A stretch of DNA of 64,000 nt from Pradoshia eiseniae. GTDB taxonomy: Bacteria > Bacillota > Bacilli > Bacillales > Pradoshiaceae. Where the stretch lies: positions 729,931-793,930 of the forward strand of contig NZ_PKOZ01000001.1 of NCBI RefSeq assembly GCF_002946355.1. The letters run 5' to 3'. The notes below the pieces were generated by a model that saw only the letters and a program-made list of their open reading frames with translations, did no database searches and was not told where the DNA came from. This document shows positions 62,063-64,000 of the stretch, in pieces (position 1 is the stretch's first letter; the number at the start of each line of letters is the position of its first letter). The position numbers and the translations under genes were made by a program.

Positions 62063-62363
62063 GAGTATATCTATGAAAGATGGAGAGAAAGCGGCAGCTA
62101 ATCGTGTAATGACCATATACAGGAGTATCCCTTTTCACGAAAACAAGGGATGCCCTGCATATACATTATAAAGTGTTAGTAATCTTATGCTTTACAGCTA
62201 AAAGTAGGGAAATCTCATGCTGATTGAACATGATGATGCTCGCCAAAATGAACGGACCAAGGTCTTGCCAAGAAACAGTTGTATGAATAATGGGTAGGGA
62301 TTGGCCTTAACTAACCTACAATGAATCTGTTCAACTATACAAATAACTATATAAGAAGGAGCC

Positions 62364-62489
62364 ATCCGGAATAAATTTCTGCATCTATTCAAACAGGACA
62401 AGCTTTTGGTAGCAGATCGCGAATTTATTATACGAGATGCTGGTGATTTAGCGGACTTTTTAGTCGTTCAAATGACAGGTGAAAGTTAA
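62364..62489 (+). pseudogene. 41-codon frame without a normal start codon
   Basis: AAGAAGGAG at 62353-62361 is followed not by ATG but by ATC; from there an open frame reads NKFLHLFKQDKLLVADREF and on to FLVVQMTGES before TAA. The composition is protein-like. It may be a gene that lost its ATG or one that uses ATT/CTG. Family unknown. The stretch 62063-62363 before it shows nothing clear. Confidence 0.3.
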
Positions 62490-62568
62490 ACAACAGACCT
62501 TGTTGATTTATGTCAGATTAAGTGTTGCCCCTCTGATTTTATTTAAGCTTGAGAAAGGAGGAATGGAC

Positions 62569-63246
62569 ATGAATAAAATGATTCAAGGATTAGTAAATAG
62601 AGTGGTACGGATAGAAATCTCCGGGAAGATATATATTAGCGGCAGGTTGGTTAAATTAGGCAGCGATACGCTGGTTTTGTTTGATGGGAAAGATTACTAT
62701 TACATGCCGTTAGTCCATATCCAAAAAATGAAAGTTGATGACAATGAGAAAAGGGATATTGAGATACCGACAGACTCTCCAAGTATCACTTCCGAATATG
62801 ATAAAGACGATATCTCATTAAGAAAGGTTCTGACACAAGCAAAGGGTGCGTTTGTTGAAATATATGTCACGGCAGGCAAGCCTTTGCACGGCTATATAAC
62901 AAGTATTATGAATAACTATTTTGTATTCCATTCCCCTATATATAAAACGATGTATATAGCAATCAAACACCTGAAATGGCTGATCCCTTATACGAACAGT
63001 CAACCTCCATATGGTTTGGAGAATCAAAACTTCCCGGTGCCAGCAATTCATACATCATTAGCTAGAACCTTTGAAGTTCAAATAGAAAAGTTCAAAAATC
63101 ATATTGTCATATTTAATGTTGGGGAAAGTAATTATCATATAGGAAAAATAAATAATATTGAAGAGCAGATGGTCGAATTACAGGCAGCAAGGAATCAGCC
63201 CATTATGATAAATCTTCATCATATAAAGACTCTGCACTTAGTATGA
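62569..63246 (+). CDS. ywrJ: YwrJ-like protein with CotB-type barrels
   Basis: A 225-residue protein made of small SH3/Sm-like barrels: IQGLVNRVVRIEISGKIYISGRL with DTLVLFDGKDYYYMPLVHIQKM (1-55), then AFVEIYVTAGKPLHGYITSI with NYFVFHSPIYKTMYIAIKHLKWL (about 85-140), and a third weaker unit ending NLHHIKTLHL. This is the CotB-like layout (barrel, then xxHIKxx). Size and place beside ywrK match B. subtilis YwrJ. A role on or in the spore coat is inferred. ATG 62569 is chosen on spacing to AAAGGAGG; ATG 62563 is too close. Confidence 0.7.
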   Translation: MNKMIQGLVNRVVRIEISGKIYISGRLVKLGSDTLVLFDGKDYYYMPLVHIQKMKVDDNEKRDIEIPTDSPSITSEYDKDDISLRKVLTQAKGAFVEIYVTAGKPLHGYITSIMNNYFVFHSPIYKTMYIAIKHLKWLIPYTNSQPPYGLENQNFPVPAIHTSLARTFEVQIEKFKNHIVIFNVGESNYHIGKINNIEEQMVELQAARNQPIMINLHHIKTLHLV

Positions 63247-64000
63247 GAGTCTGTGAAGTAGATGATGGGCTTATTATGGGAAGATTGCTTATTTAGATAG
63301 TTTCTGGCTAATTTGCCATAATTCTGAAAACGAGCATTCTGCAGACATCCTTTCATGTAAAGAGGCAAGAGAAGATGTCATTAAAAGCAAAGAGCTTGAA
63401 AGATGGAACAAAAGTCATTACAGAATAATTTTCAAGCTTTTTATACTTTGATAGCCTTTGGGTTAATTCACGGAATTGAATGATGTGAAATATCGTCAAA
63501 GCATTATTAGGCAGATTGTCTATCTTCTGGATTTGTATAGATTTCCTTAATATATACAGTTGATGGAAAAACAAAGGGGCCGTCTATGGAAATTGAATCA
63601 AAAGCTGTATATCTTGAAGAAAAGGTCTTTAATCATAGAACGGTCGATTTTTTAACAAGGGTAAATACACTCCTTCTATAACAAGATAAAACGAGGTATT
63701 CCGTTTAAACCAGTTAAGGCATTAATCATGCAATCTTTATAGAAAGGACGCCTGTACTCACACTATAAAACATCAATAAAATATTTTAATCGTCTTTGTT
63801 AATTGACTAAATTACATAGATTTCTTCCCGTATGGCATAGATTAATTGGTTTTATCATCTATTTTCTTGCGTAAGCTCTATTTGTCACAATGCTGACTAG
63901 TACTCTGCCAAGCTTTGAGCAATTCATCCTCTATGAACTGAATAGTTATTCATTATTACATCAATATCATTCTTTTCATCAATAAAGTTCATAATCTTTT
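63247..64000. other. AT-rich right end without a supported gene
   Basis: About 750 bases. A 31-codon frame at 63586-63681 (MEIESKAVYLEEKVFNHRTV) lies behind AAAGGGG, and stops interrupt every other frame. Some stretches look like decayed coding sequence, but no family can be named. Confidence 0.3.

Overview
The window reads as a chromosomal segment of a low-GC, endospore-forming member of the Bacillaceae. The evidence is a run of neighbourhoods that match the Bacillus subtilis gene order I know (bsaA-ypgQ-ypgR-ilvD-brxB-ypjP-thyA/dfrA-ilvA-ypmQ-ypmR-ypmS-msrA/msrB; cotO-cotZ-yjcA; yozE-yodN-yodL-deoD-yodJ-ctpB; ywrJ-ywrK-cotB), strong Shine-Dalgarno sites, many U-tailed hairpin terminators, a SAM-I (S-box) riboswitch and several spore coat genes. 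No species can be named from the sequence alone.

Layout. 0-12.7 kb: the 3' end of fhs, an unrecognised gene, a thiol/glutathione peroxidase, DegV, YpgQ, an ABC-F ATPase, the Nfu-N/HEAT protein YpgR, a bile-acid-symporter-family carrier, ilvD (reverse), brxB, a YpiP-type methyltransferase, ypjP and a TerC-family exporter. 12.7-18.4 kb: an accessory block with a nucleotidyltransferase, a GIY-YIG protein, a lethal-factor-like metallopeptidase, and a tightly overlapping MATE transporter-gshF pair for glutathione synthesis. 18.5-24 kb: thyA, a spore-coat block (CotO-like, CotZ, YjcA), a non-autonomous IS1182-family element with an internally deleted transposase, dfrA and plsC. 24-32 kb: ilvA, tatA-tatC, a second degV, the SCO-type copper chaperone, a GDSL lipoprotein, ypmS, a DUF4397 protein, msrA and msrB.

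32-42 kb: a frameshifted nucleotidyltransferase pseudogene, an SGNH hydrolase, a YjcZ-type spore peptide, yozE behind a structured leader, a cache-domain sporulation-type kinase, then yodN-like, yodL, deoD, yodJ and ctpB. 42-52.5 kb: small lipoprotein, small heat-shock, SDR, MATE, GNAT, uppP, dapF, PAP2-phosphatase and methyltransferase genes. 52.6-58.1 kb: an S-box riboswitch controlling the overlapping yitJ-metH methionine operon; together with fhs, thyA, dfrA and msrA/B this makes one-carbon, folate and methionine metabolism a strong theme.

58.1-64 kb is AT-rich and gene-poor. It holds cotB with a lysine-rich repeat tail cut short by a one-base insertion, a 45-residue membrane peptide overlapping the ArsB/NhaD-type permease ywrK, the CotB-like ywrJ, and several decaying coding remnants. 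The most unusual items are the overlapping MATE-gshF pair, possible RNA leaders in front of yozE and of the GNAT gene, the deleted IS1182 element inserted in a duplicated terminator palindrome, and the eroding coat-gene region at the right end. Family names are from recognition of sequence motifs and gene order; no database search was run.
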